Assembly: GCA_028752905.1 (NCBI GenBank)
Contig: JAQNBH010000009.1
Span: forward strand, 24,970,370 to 25,034,369
From: Cladorhizidae sp. MBARI D1340-BT2
Lineage: Eukaryota; Porifera; Demospongiae; Poecilosclerida; Cladorhizidae
Direction: 5' to 3'
Length of the DNA stretch: 64,000 nt
Each line of letters begins with the position of its first letter. Position 1 is the stretch's first letter. Below the pieces are notes generated by a model, which saw only the letters and a list, made by a program, of their open reading frames with translations, was not told the DNA's origin and did no database searches. Shown piece by piece: positions 21,579 to 32,948 of this stretch. The translations under genes and the position numbers were made by a program.

Positions 21579-22893
21579 TGAATATTGTACTACTTGCCGT
21601 ACAATAGCTATCTTCTTGTGGCTCACTTCTCCAGGAATGATTCTATCCATACTCATGTTGGTTTTGCTGATTCTCATGCCACACATAGGAAGCTTCTCCT
21701 TCTATCTTAGAGTATTATCTCATACTTATCTTCCTGGATCACTCTTAGAGCAACTAGCTCCTATCTAACCCCCCCCCCCCATACTACATAACCCCATAGA
21801 AGGAAGTTTGAGAGGCTGCCTTTTAGGGGATCAACCTCAGTGCTCAAGCAAGGCTGACAATTTGCATAACCTTTTTAATCTAGCAGTAGAGAAGTTTGAA
21901 TATATGGCTGGTGATGTTCCCAGAAAGATATATTCATCTGTTCTCAATTTTTATGACAAGGTGGAGCTTAGGTGCAGGTGCTGGATGCAGATTGTCTTAC
22001 TTGTCCTTATTGAAGTAGTGAATCAGAGCCGTGGGAAAGATATCGCCAGCTAAGGCCCAGCCAATTTTTATTGTGTGGTAACTGAGGGCAATCAAATTTT
22101 GTTTATCTTAAGTTATATGCATATTTAGAGATTATTGTTGTGAATTTTCCACCAGCCAGGTTAATGTGAAAAGGCTTTAGGAATACACAGCTTAACTTTA
22201 CTATACATTTATGTCTCTCATCTCTGTCTGTCCTGTGAATATTGTACTACTTGCCGTACAATAGCTATCTTCTTGTGGCTCACTTCTCCAGAAATCATTC
22301 TATCCATACTCATGTTGGTTTTGCTGATTCTCATGCCACACCTAGGAAGCTTCTCCTTCTATCTTATAGTATTATCTCTTACTTATCTTCCTGGATCACT
22401 CTTAGAGCAACTAGCTCCTATCTAACCCCCATACTACATAACCCCATAGAAGGAAGTTTGAGAGGCTGCCTTTTAGGGGATCAACCTCAGTGCTCAAGCA
22501 AGGCTGACAATTTGCATAACCGTTTTAATCTAGCAGTAGAGAAGTTTGAATATATGGCTGGTGATGTTCCCAGAAATATATATTCATCTGTTCTCTATTT
22601 TTATGACAAGGTGGAGTACCAATTGCTTAGGTGCAGGTGCTGGATGCAGATTGCCTTACTTGTCCTTATTGAAGTAGTGAATCAGGGCCGTGGGAAAGAT
22701 ATCGCCAGCTAAGGCCCAGCCAAATTTTATTGTGTGGTAACTGAGGGCAATCAAATTTTGTTTATCTTAAGTGATGTGCATATTTAGAGATTATTGTTGT
22801 GAATTTCCCACCAGCCAGGTTAATGTGAAAAGGCTTTAGGAATACACAGCTTAACTTTACTATACATTTATGTCTCTCATCTCTGACTGTCCT
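21579..22893 (+). repeat. 656-base tandem duplication
   Basis: Units 21579-22234 and 22235-22893 both begin gtgaatattgtactacttgc and are near identical. Differences include the length of a poly-C run (13 versus 5) and a 12-base insertion in unit 2 (taccaattgctt). Each unit carries the frame described at 22242. Confidence 0.95.
22242..22712 (+). CDS. Unrecognised 156-codon frame (also 21808-22053)
   Basis: Reads MYYLPYNSYLLVAHF.. then GSLRGCLLGDQPQCSSKADN, FNLAVEKFEYMAGDVPRNIY and VLIEVVNQGRGKDIAS. The second half is preserved at 21808-22053 with few substitutions (K/N, V/A, S/G). The C-terminal half looks helical. I know no family for it. It could be an exon of a real gene duplicated with its unit; a splice model is not obvious. 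Confidence 0.35.
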   Translation: MYYLPYNSYLLVAHFSRNHSIHTHVGFADSHATPRKLLLLSYSIISYLSSWITLRATSSYLTPILHNPIEGSLRGCLLGDQPQCSSKADNLHNRFNLAVEKFEYMAGDVPRNIYSSVLYFYDKVEYQLLRCRCWMQIALLVLIEVVNQGRGKDIAS

Positions 22894-25260
22894 TACTTTA
22901 TATTAGGTGAGTTACAGTATTCTATGGCTAGGATGTGACAAGATTTTACTAATTGCTAAACTTCAATTTATTTCAACATGTCCCTCTGGCTCTATGTGTC
23001 CAATCTACTTCATGAAACTATCATAGGAGGTGAGTTAGAATATTCTGTCTAGGATGACAAGTTTTGACTGCTCTAATAAATCTGAACATGTCTGCCAGCT
23101 CTCTGTGTCCAACTTACTGATGTTATTTCAACATAGTTTGATAGTGCTAGAGTATTGCAAGAACTAAAGTCTATTCACCTTGAATTGCAGTGGAAGTAAT
23201 ATGCCCAATCATGTACTGAGCAGCAAGATAAAAGTCACTAGAAGCATGTGTGTAAAAGGGCATGAAATATCCACTGATTGAGCTAACTAATGTGTAATAA
23301 AATATCTAAACATTAAATATATTTTATTTGCCATCATGCACTAAGCCGCACCAAAGGTGGAGAAATGGTTAAAGTCAGATAAACACCTGTCTGTTGCTTT
23401 ACAGCAGCTGTCAGAAGTTTTATCTGATTATGTATAGGCCTAGCTTGTGCTAAAAAGCTCAGTTGGTCTTTAAGCTGCTTACACCAGTTTTTTCTGACCT
23501 TTACCCCCTGCACCCTTGTTGCTATTGCCTGTAGTTAGGCAAGTGAAGTAACAGGTGATTAGTTGCAGCTGGAGCAAAGTGCATGCATGTGTATATGGAC
23601 ACAATTCTTGATTTAGTAGTTTACTGGTTGCTATGGCTCTCCTCTCCATTATCAATTCTACCCAACCTCATCTAGCATCCCTGTTTATCATGCTACATCT
23701 GTGTATCCAGTTGCTTAGTGCCTCTACCTTATCGTCCTGCATATCTCTGTTAAGGACTTCTTACTAAGTTGGTTTGAGAGACATCTCCCTGGCCCAGCTG
23801 GTTCTGAGTGGTGATCTTGCTTGTAGAGTAAATGTTAAACTAACAGTTGACCCCTCCATATCTGATGATGCTTACATTTTGTAAGAATAATTCCATCTCA
23901 GCTTAAGTGTTGTGATCTAATAATTTTTTTTAATGTATGTAATCGTCTCATTTAACATGGTCTTTGTTGGAGGATGGAAAATTATGCTCTCAATTTTGAA
24001 TGTAATAACAAATTTCGTTTCGTTTACATATCTTCAAATTGGAACATTTGTCAAAATGTTTTGTAAGACATGTGCTAAAAACCAGATTTTTACCTGTAAA
24101 TATGCAGAAGGCTACAGCATTATTATATTAAAACTTTATTTCTTGTTCTGGTTTATGTGAGTGGGCGGAAGAAGTGATACAAATATAAAACTTACTGACA
24201 ATCACAAATTGTCATCATAAACAGTCTCTTCCTTACCTTTACTGCTGTCTCTGCAAGCCAATAACAGCTGTATAGGTACCATGCTAGCCTGAAATCCCTC
24301 AGAATTCACTCTTGAGAATAAAATGAACTCCGATTTACAGTATTACTGTATCAGCATCTAGGATTGTTTGGTATTGTAGGTGCTAGCTAATATCAGGAGG
24401 GAAAGAGTTACCTGTAGATTTCTCCTGGCATGGTTGGGCATTACTAGGAGTATTAGTAGGAGTTAGCTGTCCTGACACCAGTAAGGGTAGCATTACTTTT
24501 ACTAGAGTATACAGGATCCAATCCAAAGATAACAATGTCAACTAACAGGTGGAGCGTACTTAATCTCAATGGAAGCAAGTCTGTGTTCTACTCCGTAACT
24601 AGTGATCATTTATCAACAGACTTACTGCAGACTTACTTGAACAAGAATTGATGGTAAAATATTTACTAATAACCACGAGATCAGAATGCTCACTTGCATA
24701 CCATTGAGCTCAAGTGCACTGTCTCTGCGACATCCATCCATGTGTCTGTCCTTACTTTATAGGAGGTGAGTTAAAGTACTCTATGGCTAGGATGGCATGA
24801 TTTGATCAACTTCAATTTATTTGAACATGTCTCTTGGCTCTGTGTATTCTATATCTAGGAAAACATGTGTTGACTGATTGATCAATTATAATTTATTTGA
24901 ACATGTGTCTTTGCTCTCCCTGTCCAACCTAATGAAACATAGTTTCATAGTTACAAACATTGCTACAATATTGCAAGAACTAAAGTCTATTCACCTTGGC
25001 TTGCTGTGTAAGTTCGATGATCAATCATGCGCTGACCAGCAAGAAAATTTTCACTAGAAGAACATGGATGGAAATAAAATGGTCTCATGTGACAGCTGCT
25101 TGGAATTGTTCCATGACACTTGTCAAACCGTCCCTCAAGATGTATGGAGTGATCCAGACTATAAATGGTGCTGTAGTCAATGTAGTCATAATTAACACTG
25201 TAACTGTTCTATAAACATCTATTATATCAATGTATGGGACTGGGGTACTAAATATACTGG
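22894..25260. repeat. D-related sequence, third copy, right part
   Basis: Contains diverged counterparts of 14870-15480 (ggtgagttacagtattctatgg, accaaaggtggagaaa, cagttttttctgacctttacccc) and a second version of the 20.95-21.4 kb segment at 24180-24720. No gene supported. A short + frame at 24996-25214 is unrecognised. Confidence 0.6.
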
Positions 25261-25900
25261 CTTTGCATAGTTATAATCTATCTATTTATAAATATAACTG
25301 ATTCAGATTGTATTTGTCATGATATAAATTGATCGATGCCAATGATTTCATTAGCCTCCAATGACAAGCAGGAGGTATTGCTTGAGGCCATGACATTAAT
25401 GTTGGACATCAATGTCAGAAGCTATGGTTATGCTGTGCCTTCCACCCTATAAAATACACTGTATTCAGACCCTTACTGTTAGTTTTTTAAGTCTCTCAAA
25501 GCTCATTGATTAGCCTGTCATGGCCATAAATTATGGTAAAAAATCCTGGTCGGGTCATGACAAATTTCACTTTTCTTCTCTCTTTAGAGAAGTCTGGTTT
25601 AAGGCTTGAGAGATTCTAACCTTATCTTATAAAGGGCATTCTTTTATTGGAACGGATTCAGAGAAGATCTACCAAGTACATTTTGTCAGACTAGACTATA
25701 GTCCAGATTGAAGGCCCTCCATCCTCTTCCCTTGATCACAGAACCTCTAACATCAATGTGGACAACATTTGACATTTAGCAATTAGTTGAACTTGAGCTA
25801 GCTGATACTTTCTGACTGTCCACTTGGGTACACTAATGCTAATGCTACTCATTGGAATCACAAAGATAGCCAAACTAACTATTAAAAAAAAAAGAGTGAG
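25261..25900. other. Unassigned stretch
   Basis: No long frame, repeat or family motif seen. Confidence 0.3.
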
Positions 25901-25919
25901 AGAGAAGGGAGAGAAAAAA

Positions 25920-26240
25920 AAACCCGGGATTACAAATTTCCTAGGATATTAGGAATAGGGGTGCCAAATTTCCTGGCGGGATTCCATATTTCCTAGGATA
26001 TCTGGAATGGGGGTGCAAATTTCCTGGGATGCCAGATTTCCTGTGACACCCGCTCAGGCTAGGGTGGGGCTAGCTATTTCTTTCCTTCAGAATGCATTCC
26101 TGAGCATGCGATCATAATTGCTCTCCAATTCCCAATGTGCTCGAGTGACTATACTTCAGAAGGTCCGGCTCGGGTGACTACTTCAGAAGATCGGATTTTC
26201 CTCGGCCCAGGTGACTATTCTTCAATGGATCCTTACTTTT
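25920..26240. repeat. Two short diverged tandem repeats
   Basis: 25925-26045 repeats 'aaatttcctaggatatctggaat'-like units about four times. 26130-26225 repeats 'ctcgggtgactacttcagaag' about three times. Function unknown. Confidence 0.65.
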
Positions 26241-27100
26241 TTTTCTTGTTTTTTTCTTTTTCTGCTTTTAATCGTGGACTGTGACTAGGAAAAGAAAATG
26301 GGGAAAATGTCCGCCTTCAAAGGCTCATAACTTCTAAACCGTACCCCCTATGACAGTGCTTTTATTATCTTAGAGCTTTAAAATATTGGAGTTAGGTAGG
26401 GTTAGATAATACATACAGGTCGTAGTACTAAGTAGGCTCAAGTAGACATGTTTTTGGGGGGTAGGGCTACTCTTGGCAGACTTCATTACAAAACATCAAA
26501 TTAACTACTAAAGTGGTTCTTGTTGTTCAATAAGCTTCAATGGGTGCAGTAAAACTTTGTAATTGGCCAACTAAGTGGCATTACATTTTTATGACAGTTT
26601 TTAGAGTAGTGGTCAGAATTTTTCATGAGGTACACTCATTCATTGTATTATAATTTGACCATTATTATATATTTTATTTTTCAAAATTAGAGTTTTATTG
26701 CACGGAAGAAAGGGCCAAAATACTGAAAGTTTGAGACAAAAATAAAAATTACAGAAGTAGGCACGCCAAGAAAAATAGAACAACAAATAAAAAAGAGAAA
26801 AAAATTGCAGGACTCTCAAGTTGAGGTTTGTTTTAGAACTTTATTACTAGTTGTCCAGACAAATTCTTGACTGTTCTTTCTTTTTGTCTCTTTAGGTCCT
26901 TTACATCACAGGGTCGATGTCCCGTAATCTGTGCAGGTTAGTAGTGGCAGACAAATAACTTGACAGAGCCTCCTTTTCAGAACACTTGCTCAGTATGTTG
27001 TGGTCCTGAAAGCTCAGTGGCAAAATAGACTGAACTCTTGAAGGTTGCTTCCCATGCCACAAACCGTTGCAGACATGACGCTCCTGGTATTCATAGACCT
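26241..27100. other. Unassigned A/T-rich stretch
   Basis: Low-complexity T runs (26230-26260) and otherwise nothing I can name. On the - strand, a 65-codon open stretch (about 27101 down to 26910) could be a downstream exon of the frame at 27218. Confidence 0.25.
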
Positions 27101-27217
27101 ATATTCACATATGCCAGACAAATTGTCACAAATGTCACAAGGCAACTAAATTCTCACATACATCTCTAGGTTCATCAGGTTTGTCTTGACAACCAGAGCA
27201 CTCCCACAACGACACTG

Positions 27218-27572
27218 TCACGTCCTCACAGCCTCCACGAGACTCCGGTCCTTGATCAAGCGGAACTCTCCAGTGAAGTCAGCTCTCTCAGAACCAGACC
27301 CATAGAACGGCTCAGTATGCGCTGAAGTTGATGAGGACGTCCCAGAAGTTAATAGCATAAAAAGCGCTAGCCTACATTTTTCATTATTTGACGACACAAG
27401 AATTGATGTCTCGCGAGCCGAGAGCCCTTCTTCAGAAGTGACCGCTTTGTCTGACTTGCTTGCTGTGGCATTCTGCAACTCTTTCTGGGATCCCCAACAG
27501 GTGCGTTTCTTATGCCTAGCTTGCCTGAACTTCTTCTAAGTGCCAGCTGAGCATGAACTTAGTTCGCGAGAC
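27218..27572 (-). pseudogene. Possible Mutator-like transposase N-terminus
   Basis: On the - strand an ATG at about 27572 reads MSRELSSCSAGT, then TAG, then continues in frame KKFRQARHKKRTC.. to GEFRLIKDRSLVEAVRT and stops; QCRCGSALVV follows the stop. The basic start, a linker, then 'R-L-I/V-D/K..L...' and a C-x-C pair resemble the opening of Mutator-like transposases of invertebrates. The match is by memory and weak. An alternative is a decayed host exon with a donor at GAT|GTATGTG downstream. Confidence 0.3.
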
Positions 27573-27599
27573 ATTCGAATTTTAGTAGAATTGGCCGCC

Positions 27600-28080
27600 C
27601 AAATAAAAAGCGGCTGGCGCGCCTGTGTATATATACCTATTTTTTTATTTTAGGTTATCAAAAATCAATGTTTTATTACATAGTTTCATATAATGTACAA
27701 GCTACTAAAAGTTCCAACACACCAACGAAACAACAGTAACAAAAAGACAGCAGTAAAAAAAAAAAAAGCAAGACAAAAACCGCAAAAACCATAAACAACA
27801 ACAATAAAAGTCCGAAATCAAGCGACACCATCCACTGCTGGAGAACGGATGGCCAACCTTCTTAGCCAAAGCCCGGCATTACCATGCCAGAGGTTGATGG
27901 AGAGGCATTGAAAGAGATGGCAGATGGAATACCCAGAGACTGCATGCATACTGTGGTTTTGTTTGTTTTGCTGCTGTAAAAAAATTATATAGCCCGGAGG
28001 TATGTGCAATGATGTGGAAAACATAGCCAGAAGAATGCGAAGGTTTGTTTGAAGTCGGGGTGGGGGGGATGGGGGGTGGG
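27600..28080. other. Unassigned, with A-rich and G-rich tracts
   Basis: An A-rich tract (27730-27800) and a G-rich tract (28050-28100, runs of 6-7 G). The short frames here overlap these tracts and are not supported. Confidence 0.3.
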
Positions 28081-28114
28081 GGGTCAGGGGGGTGCAGTCG
28101 CGAAGCTATGCAGG

Positions 28115-28290
28115 TGTCGTGCCATATTAGTCCCGCTGCCATATTTGTCCCGCTCAGAAAATGTTCGCGATAACGGGACAAATATAGTGCCATATAGTGC
28201 CATAATTATTAGTCCCGCCTGCCATATTAGTCCCGCCTGTGCCATATTTCTCACCTGAGCTGCCATATTAGTCATACAGGTGGGTGTTTT
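28115..28290 (+). repeat. Minisatellite 'gccatattagtcccgcc', left array
   Basis: About eight copies of a 16-21-base unit (gccatattagtcccgcctg and variants with gtcccgctc), with one inverted stretch (cgggacaaatatagtgcc). A related array lies at 30240-30370, on the other side of the gag/hAT chimera. Confidence 0.8.
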
Positions 28291-28680
28291 GGGGGTTTAA
28301 CCCCCCCCCCCACCCATTTAAATTTATACAACTGCAACTTGACTCACCTTAGTAGTGATACCAAACCCCCCTTACTGATACCCTAGATCTGCCCCTGTCA
28401 AATGCCTCATTGTCCCACCATATTAGTAGGCCCTGGCGGATTATGCTCGAATTTCTACATATTTTTCTTTCCTTTTATGCTGCTAATATTCGCCAATTTT
28501 TCTTTTCATTCTACCTATTTTTCTTTCCTTTTATGAAATTATGCTCCTAATATTCACCTATTTTTCTTTTCAATATACCTCTTTTTCTCAATGCTTAGAC
28601 AAACAATTGTTACATCATTTAAAAAGAGAATATAGGCAATCAAGGATTCAAGATTCGAGACATTTTAACAGTTACAATTA
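28291..28680. other. Pyrimidine-rich spacer
   Basis: Poly-C run (28299-28311) and repeated tatttttctttccttttatg-like pieces (28455-28590). No gene. Confidence 0.4.
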
Positions 28681-28681
28681 T

Positions 28682-29536
28682 CTATAGACTATAGTTGTAC
28701 TGTAACATAACAGAAAGTTGTAAGTAATCCTTCAAAGAAGTTTCTTGCTTCGTAGAAAAGGTATTGCTCAAAATTGAGAATGCACGTTCAGCTGCAGCTG
28801 ACGAAGGCTGCACAAATAAGACTAATCTACATGTATGAGTCCAGTTAGGCAATCTACCATTCTCATCATGGCACTTCCACCACTCAATGGGGTCTACGCT
28901 ATCTAAAACATCCTCAGCTGCTGCAAGATATTCAGGTAACTCAGACTTTAAGCCATTAATCACTTCTGTATTCAAGAATAGGAATACAGTAAGTGAATCA
29001 ATATCAGCTGCAGTGCTGGGTTTCTTGTCAGACACAAACTGTGCTACATGTCTAGGCATAAGCTTCATTACAGTATCAACTGCACACAAATCATTTACCT
29101 GCTGGATTGTTTTGCAGCCTTCTGTCCATCGTATGGTGAGGACAGCACGACCCAACAGAGCCTCCCATCCTTCGTCTGGTTTCCGTTTGAGATTGTCCAA
29201 TCTTTGTCGGTAAGCTTTTCTGGTCACACGGTAGAGTCGCAAGAGTGCTAGTTTGACTTGATCATAGTCTTCCTTTACATCCGGCTGCATTGCCAGATAT
29301 ACTCTGTTGGCATCCGGTCGGAATTCCGGAGCCAAATATCTCATCCAATCCTTCTTGAGGACCTTGTATGCAGCCATATGGCTCTCTAAAACGTTAAATA
29401 ATCCAGGGGGTCTTCGTCTTCCTTCATTTCTCTGAACCGGGGTGCTTTGATTTGGCTGGGGGTAGGAACAGAGTCCGATTCTTCTATCCTGCCAGTGCCC
29501 CCTCCACTTATCACTGTCATCAGCAATCTTTCCCAT
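28682..29536 (-). pseudogene. Gypsy gag fused in frame to hAT C-terminus
   Basis: One uninterrupted frame of 284 codons. Residues ~1-50 are an out-of-frame lead (the real gag frame is offset there). Residues ~55-165 are a retroviral-type gag/SCAN-like helical domain (KKDWMRYLAPEFRPDANRVY, YDQVKLALLRLYRVTRKAYR, LMPRHVAQFVSDKKPSTAAD). Residues ~185-284 are the hAT dimerisation domain: PIEWWKCHDENGRLPNW, VQPSSAAAERAFSILSN, then SLKDYLQLSVMLQYN. The gag half belongs to LTR retroelements and the hAT half to DNA transposons (both established families). Their fusion without a stop is most simply an insertion followed by deletion. Confidence 0.75.
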
Positions 29537-29750
29537 CTCTGATCTCTTTTCTCCTCGGCCTCCGCTCGTTCGGTCGCCCGTCTTTTCTCGTCTTCCTTTT
29601 GCTTCTCTGACTAGAGTTTAAACATTCGGAGCATATCAGACATTGTCACTCTTTCCCCAATATCTTCTGAGTCCATTAGCGGTGAAGTACTCCGCCTTTC
29701 TCCTTCTGTAGTGTCCTTTGCCTTACTTCTGGTATCCATTCATGTCAAGG
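29537..29750 (-). pseudogene. Gag N-terminal lead with frameshift
   Basis: On the - strand an ATG at about 29738 reads MDTRSKAKDTTEGERRSTSP, has a TAG after MLRMFKL, then a coiled-coil-like Lys/Glu/Arg run (EKQKEDEKRRATERAEAEEK). This is the natural gag leader for the domain at 28682-29536. At least one frameshift separates them, within 29380-29540. Confidence 0.55.
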
Positions 29751-30235
29751 GTAGTAGCTATCTCTCTAGTTAAAAAAAAATCCCACCACTGCAACCAGTT
29801 GTGACAGGACCAAATCTGATATTACCCACATACTCTGAGCCAGTCACTAAGTGTTGGTATGCTGCCACCACTCTACCTTTAAGCTATACACTAGGCTAGC
29901 AAGGTTAAGTAGAGCAACCTTAATAATTCAATATAGGACACTTACAAGACTCAGCTAACTCCCAGAGCAGTAACAACTCCTCCCTTAACTAGGCTGGAGC
30001 CCCCACTTCTGGTTTCTGCCCATACATGGTAATCTTACACTCATCATCGACCTATGACATTTACCCAACATAAACACATAACACACAAACACACTAAGCT
30101 GCAGACCATATTATCAACACTTCCAATTCATAATTAGTTACTCACTACTGGGTTCACTCCACATCCATAGTTATGCATTGGGAACAGTCTTGTTTTTATG
30201 TCGTCCTGCGTTAGCCAGGTAAACTATTCCATATT
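29751..30235 (-). mobile_element. Probable 5' leader and LTR remnant
   Basis: Just before the gag start on the - strand lies TGGTTGCAGTGGTGGGAT (29790-29808), placed like a primer-binding site, and next to it ..CCTGTCACAAC. The LTR would extend to the right toward about 30200. I cannot fix its outer end and see no second LTR. Confidence 0.35.
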
Positions 30236-30239
30236 CATA

Positions 30240-30372
30240 TTCCGTATTAGTCTCACCTGACATATTAGTATCACCTGCCATATTAGTCACCTGCAGACAC
30301 CTGCCATATTTGTCTCACCTGACATATTAGTCCCACCTGCCATATAAATCTCACCTGTCATAGCTGAATATG
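30240..30372 (+). repeat. Minisatellite 'ccatattagtcccacctg', right array
   Basis: About six units with cacctgccatattagtctc and variants. Related to the array at 28115-28290. Confidence 0.8.
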
Positions 30373-30620
30373 AATGTGTTGCGTGTGTATATATATATAC
30401 ACAAGCTATATATAAATTGGAGTAAAAACATGGGAGGAGTATCTAATATGGCAAGTAACTTGCCAACCCTCATTTCTCTCAGAAATTTTTTTTTGTTTTT
30501 TTAAATTAAATTTTACTCTCTAGCTATAGAAATAAATTGTTTTAGCAACAAATCTATCATCATGGGAGAAGTAATATGACAAGTGAGAATACTTGCCATT
30601 TACTATAATCACAATTAGAT

Positions 30621-30712
30621 GAACAATTTTTCTTTTGTTTTGCTTCTCTGGATGATGGAGTGATAGGAACAATTTTTCTTTTGTTTTGCTTCTCTGGATG
30701 ATGGAGTGATAG
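30621..30712 (+). repeat. 46-base perfect tandem duplication
   Basis: Two adjoining copies of gaacaatttttcttttgttt..ggatgatggagtgatag, at 30621-30666 and 30667-30712. The rest of 30373-30960 is AT-rich with no gene. Confidence 0.9.
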
Positions 30713-30966
30713 AAGGACAGGGTCAGAGCATATATATGTGGTTCCTCAGCACCATCCTACAATTTAACTTGTGCAAAACTTGAATTAAACAATAAACATA
30801 TTTCCAGGTCAACCATGATATCCTAGGAAGACCACCAGAAAGTTTAGGATCTCCCAGTATTTCACAGATTGGAGAAAACTAAGACAGTTTATTGCATGAA
30901 AATGAGACATTCATAATTACCCAGAAATAAATCCCAACAAGAACAAACAGATTCAGTCTTAATTAT

Positions 30967-31433
30967 TTAAGTGGCACCCAATTCCCTGTCCCAACAACTG
31001 CCACATTTCCACTCCTCCTCCCGGTTGATGATGGCTGATGGTGGAATCTCTGTACATGATTGTTGGAACCATTTACTAAACTTGCTGCACTGTGCCACTG
31101 TGAGGGCACAGTCATGGGGTTGTCTGCAAACACAGATCAATGGTTCCCTGAGAACAATTTTGAGCTTCTTGCTTGTGGCTTCTCGTCGGCATCCTTGAAC
31201 AGGGAATAGTTTGATGTGATATGTCTGGAATGATCTCATCAGGTGGGACCGCATCTTTGTTTGATCAAATGTTATTGTTGATGGATCCACACCATTGCAT
31301 AATGCGGTTGCTACAGCAATGGCGAATAAACCACAGGCATCTCCAACCTGTTGATGCATGTATGGTTGCTGTATGGTCAGGTGGCTTCCTTGATATAATT
31401 CCATCCATGCCAGGCATTTTAGTGTATCCAGTT
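30967..31433 (-). CDS. C48 (Ulp1) protease C-terminal half plus PHD finger
   Basis: Last exon of a transposon gene, entered after tgcag| at 31433. It reads LDTLKCLAWMELYQGSH, then YMHQQVGDACGLFAIAVATA: the Q..G-D-A-C-G motif carries the oxyanion Gln and nucleophile Cys of C48 cysteine proteases. It continues DPSTITFDQTKMRSHL. The last ~50 residues form a PHD-like pattern (CVCRQPHDC..C..F.KWFQQSC..EEWKCGSC), with an expected Cys and His replaced (F, Q). The stop is TAA at 30967. C48 and PHD modules are known companions of GIN/Ginger-type integrases. The preceding exon is 31929-32676. Confidence 0.7.
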
Positions 31434-31928
31434 CTGCAATGATCCAACAACAGTAAGAACAAACAAACGAAACAACTATTAATTGTTTGTCGTGTATAAC
31501 TACTATTTATTTCACAAGAATTGATTAAATGGTAACACGTACTGTACCTATTTTAGTGGGTTCGTTGTTGTACCATACGTGGGCATCTTGCCATTAATAT
31601 TCAGCTGTGAATCATATTTAGGTGAAATTGACACTCTTGAAAGGCCCTGGTTCTTAATGTGATGCTTGAGTTGAGATACTATGCAAGTAAAAAATTGAGT
31701 ATAGATTTCTAAGCTCACAACAGTAGTTATCAAGGAGCCCAATTTTTTAATCGAGAGGATTAAAATATAACAACACTGTTGGATCCAATGACATTATTCA
31801 ATTTCCAATGCATGTCATAAAAGTTGTTGGAAATTGACAACAGTTAATTCTTGATCCACCTAATCAGAATGTGTAATTTTTTTTTAAAGTTTAGCATGTA
31901 AAATATTATCATTCAAGTTATTTCTTAC
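31434..31928 (-). other. Intron region of protease gene
   Basis: Separates the two C48 exons. A - frame at 31548-31742 (SQLKHHIKNQGLSRVSIS) follows an acceptor-like tgcatag and might be a further exon, but it does not resemble C48. Confidence 0.3.
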
Positions 31929-32676
31929 TGGTTCCTGCATAGAGGCTGTCATACACCCGCACAGTCCCCTTGGGCATTCCTATGCTGGACACACAGACCC
32001 AGTGGCCGCCAGTATTCATGATTTGGATATAATCCCAAACCGGAGTTCCAGTTATTGAGCCTCCACTTCCTGGTGCCACATACCCAATGGACTGGAAGCC
32101 ACCCATCTTTGGAAACTGATTGCGAAGTAGATCCTGCGCCTCATCTATGTGTGTGTCCTCTAGCCATGCTTCAGACAGCAGAATTATTAAAAAGTCACCA
32201 GGAAATTTTCTGTAATGGACAGGTGGTTTGCAAGGCAAGGGTTTTCCAAGCATTCTAGGCACAACTTGTGTAACACTGGTTACAACACAGTCTGATGTTG
32301 GCTCACTAGAGAGAGGTGTGTTTCTATCAGGTGGTGGGAGGACTAGACTATCTTTCTTAGTCTGTCGAATGATTAGGCACTGCCTCTTATCTGGACTCCC
32401 AGGGGAGGAAGCTGTATCACTCAACTCAACAGATGGTCCAGGGTTGTTCGAACTGGTGTTGTGTGACTGGATGGAAGTTGGTATCTCATGTTGAACTGGT
32501 ATCTCTCTAGTTAAGTAAGGCTTCAAGAGCCAGACATTAAACTTAACCTTCATAATGTTTTGGTTGTTATCCTGCAGTGTGCAGAGTCCTTTGGGTGAGA
32601 CATGAACGATTACATAGGGTTCCAACCAGTCCTGCACCAGCCTGTCTCCTTTTCTGTATACCTTCCTTGCATTCCT
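31929..32676 (-). CDS. GPY/F-like module and C48 N-terminal half
   Basis: Exon between ttaaaag| (32676) and the donor A|GTAAGAA (31929). It reads RNARKVYRKGDRLVQDWLEP, YVIVHVSPKGLCTLQDNN and NVWLLKPYLTRE, the small barrel-like module that follows gypsy-type integrases. After a Ser/Pro-rich linker (residues ~75-150) comes EAWLEDTHIDEAQDLL.NQFP and GGHWVCVSSIGM..VRVYDS: the H-W and Y-D positions match the catalytic His and Asp region of C48 proteases. The frame is open throughout. Confidence 0.7.
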
Positions 32677-32948
32677 CTTTTAAGGACATAATCATCTATG
32701 ATGGTCAACAGGTTAATAATATAAAATTAAAAACATCCAGTAAAGGTTGAGCTATAGATAAAAAATATATCACAAAAAACAGACAAGGACATTCTAACAT
32801 TTATCAAAACTCGGAAATACATATATCCAGAAAATTTTATTATTCTTAGCCTTTCGATTTTTTCTCAGAAACAACAATGGGACTCTAATTTGATTCAGCT
32901 TATATAAAGGCATACATTAAAGGTACACATTAATTCATAAAAACATAC

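Noticed and set aside
30967..31433. Host SUMO protease gene
   Set aside because: The C48 segment is joined to an integrase-type GPY/F module and a PHD-like end on the same strand, which points to a transposon protein and not to a cellular Ulp1/SENP.
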